Position numbers and translations under genes: made by a program. The notes beneath the pieces are model-generated. The model had not been told where the DNA came from. It saw nothing but the letters and a program-made list of their open reading frames with translations, and did not search any database. From Deminuibacter sp966424055 (GTDB lineage Bacteria > Bacteroidota > Bacteroidia > Chitinophagales > Chitinophagaceae), in NCBI GenBank assembly GCA_966424055.1, contig CBJLMB010000008.1:62001-126000 (forward strand): a stretch of DNA of 64,000 nt, in the 5' to 3' direction. Shown piece after piece: positions 63,847 to 64,000 of the stretch (position 1 is its first letter; the number at the start of each line of letters is the position of its first letter).

Positions 63847-64000
63847 ATGCCAATGGAAACACAACCAGACATAACCGTACTGATGCCGGTGTATAACGCG
63901 GAGAAATACCTGCGGGAAGCTATCAGCAGTATACTGCAGCAAACATTCACCCGGTTTGAACTACTCGTCATCGATGATGGCTCTGCCGATGCAAGCGTGC
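63847..64000 (+). CDS. GT2-family glycosyltransferase, N-terminal part (cut by window edge)
   Basis: Open frame from the ATG at 63847, directly after the previous stop (an ATG at 63853 is also possible). The 51 codons seen encode TVLMPVYNAEKYLREAISSILQQTFTRFELLVIDDGSADAS, the nucleotide-sugar-binding start of a GT2 enzyme. The rest lies beyond the right edge; it shows that the polysaccharide cluster continues. Confidence 0.9.
   Translation, partial: MPMETQPDITVLMPVYNAEKYLREAISSILQQTFTRFELLVIDDGSADASV

Noticed and set aside
1..64000. tRNA, rRNA, CRISPR, transposase or prophage genes
   Set aside because: I looked for T-loop-like strings, regular spaced repeats and transposase motifs and found none convincing; weak tRNAs could be missed without a covariance search.

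Overview
The window reads as chromosome of a glycan-degrading Bacteroidota, most likely of the Chitinophagaceae (Chitinophaga/Niastella type). The basis is three SusC-type TonB receptors (one cut by the left edge), two with SusD lipoproteins, glycan-degrading gene trains, few Shine-Dalgarno sequences and a promoter of the Bacteroidota TTG-N21-TAnnTTTG form. This placement is inferred from gene content and promoter style only. I saw no rRNA, tRNA, CRISPR array, transposase or prophage gene.

Left part (1-7.1 kb, minus strand): the start of one SusC receptor, then a complete SusC/SusD pair and a LacI-family regulator. A shared operator-like motif (CTAAATCG-TTTA type) lies before both susC genes. 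7.4-14.6 kb is a housekeeping and stress mosaic: a MocR-type regulator divergent from DoxX, AhpD-like and GNAT genes; a secreted endonuclease/exonuclease/phosphatase-fold hydrolase; an HxlR regulator divergent from a zinc-independent quinone-oxidoreductase-like enzyme and a YciI protein; and a class A beta-lactamase-type serine hydrolase. Both divergent regulators have visible repeat-type operators.

14.6-42.3 kb is one large polysaccharide utilization locus. On the minus strand it reads SusC, SusD, PL22 oligogalacturonate lyase, GH106 rhamnosidase, GH2, GH43-like, a carboxypeptidase-regulatory-domain protein, sialate-esterase-like CE20, GH28, CE12, an unassigned alpha/alpha-barrel hydrolase, GH105, CE15 and a sulfatase. 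A GH78 rhamnosidase is divergent. The set points to rhamnose- and uronate-rich, acetylated and esterified pectin (rhamnogalacturonan I type). The sulfatase and the lack of an endo-lyase are notable.

42.3-53.5 kb handles the released L-rhamnose: RhaT symporter, bifunctional rhamnulose-1-phosphate aldolase/lactaldehyde dehydrogenase, mutarotase, RhaI isomerase and an FGGY kinase, running into LutA-LutB-LutC lactate oxidation. The likely regulator is a divergent GntR protein with a LacI-like sensor. The route would be rhamnose to rhamnulose to rhamnulose-1-phosphate to DHAP plus lactaldehyde, then lactate, then pyruvate.

53.5-56.8 kb is sparse and AT-rich, holding one FAD-dependent lipoprotein oxidoreductase. 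From 56.8 kb to the right edge begins a surface-polysaccharide cluster: Wzm/Wzt-type ABC exporter, GT2 enzymes, a GT2-methyltransferase fusion and a NodB-type deacetylase, tightly overlapped and continuing past the window.

Non-coding structure: a dispersed intergenic repeat family occurs as a pair at about 21.26-21.54 kb and as an inverted-orientation tandem pair at 51.96-52.40 kb. A separate 76-bp tandem repeat built of heptamers lies at 18.85-18.99 kb.
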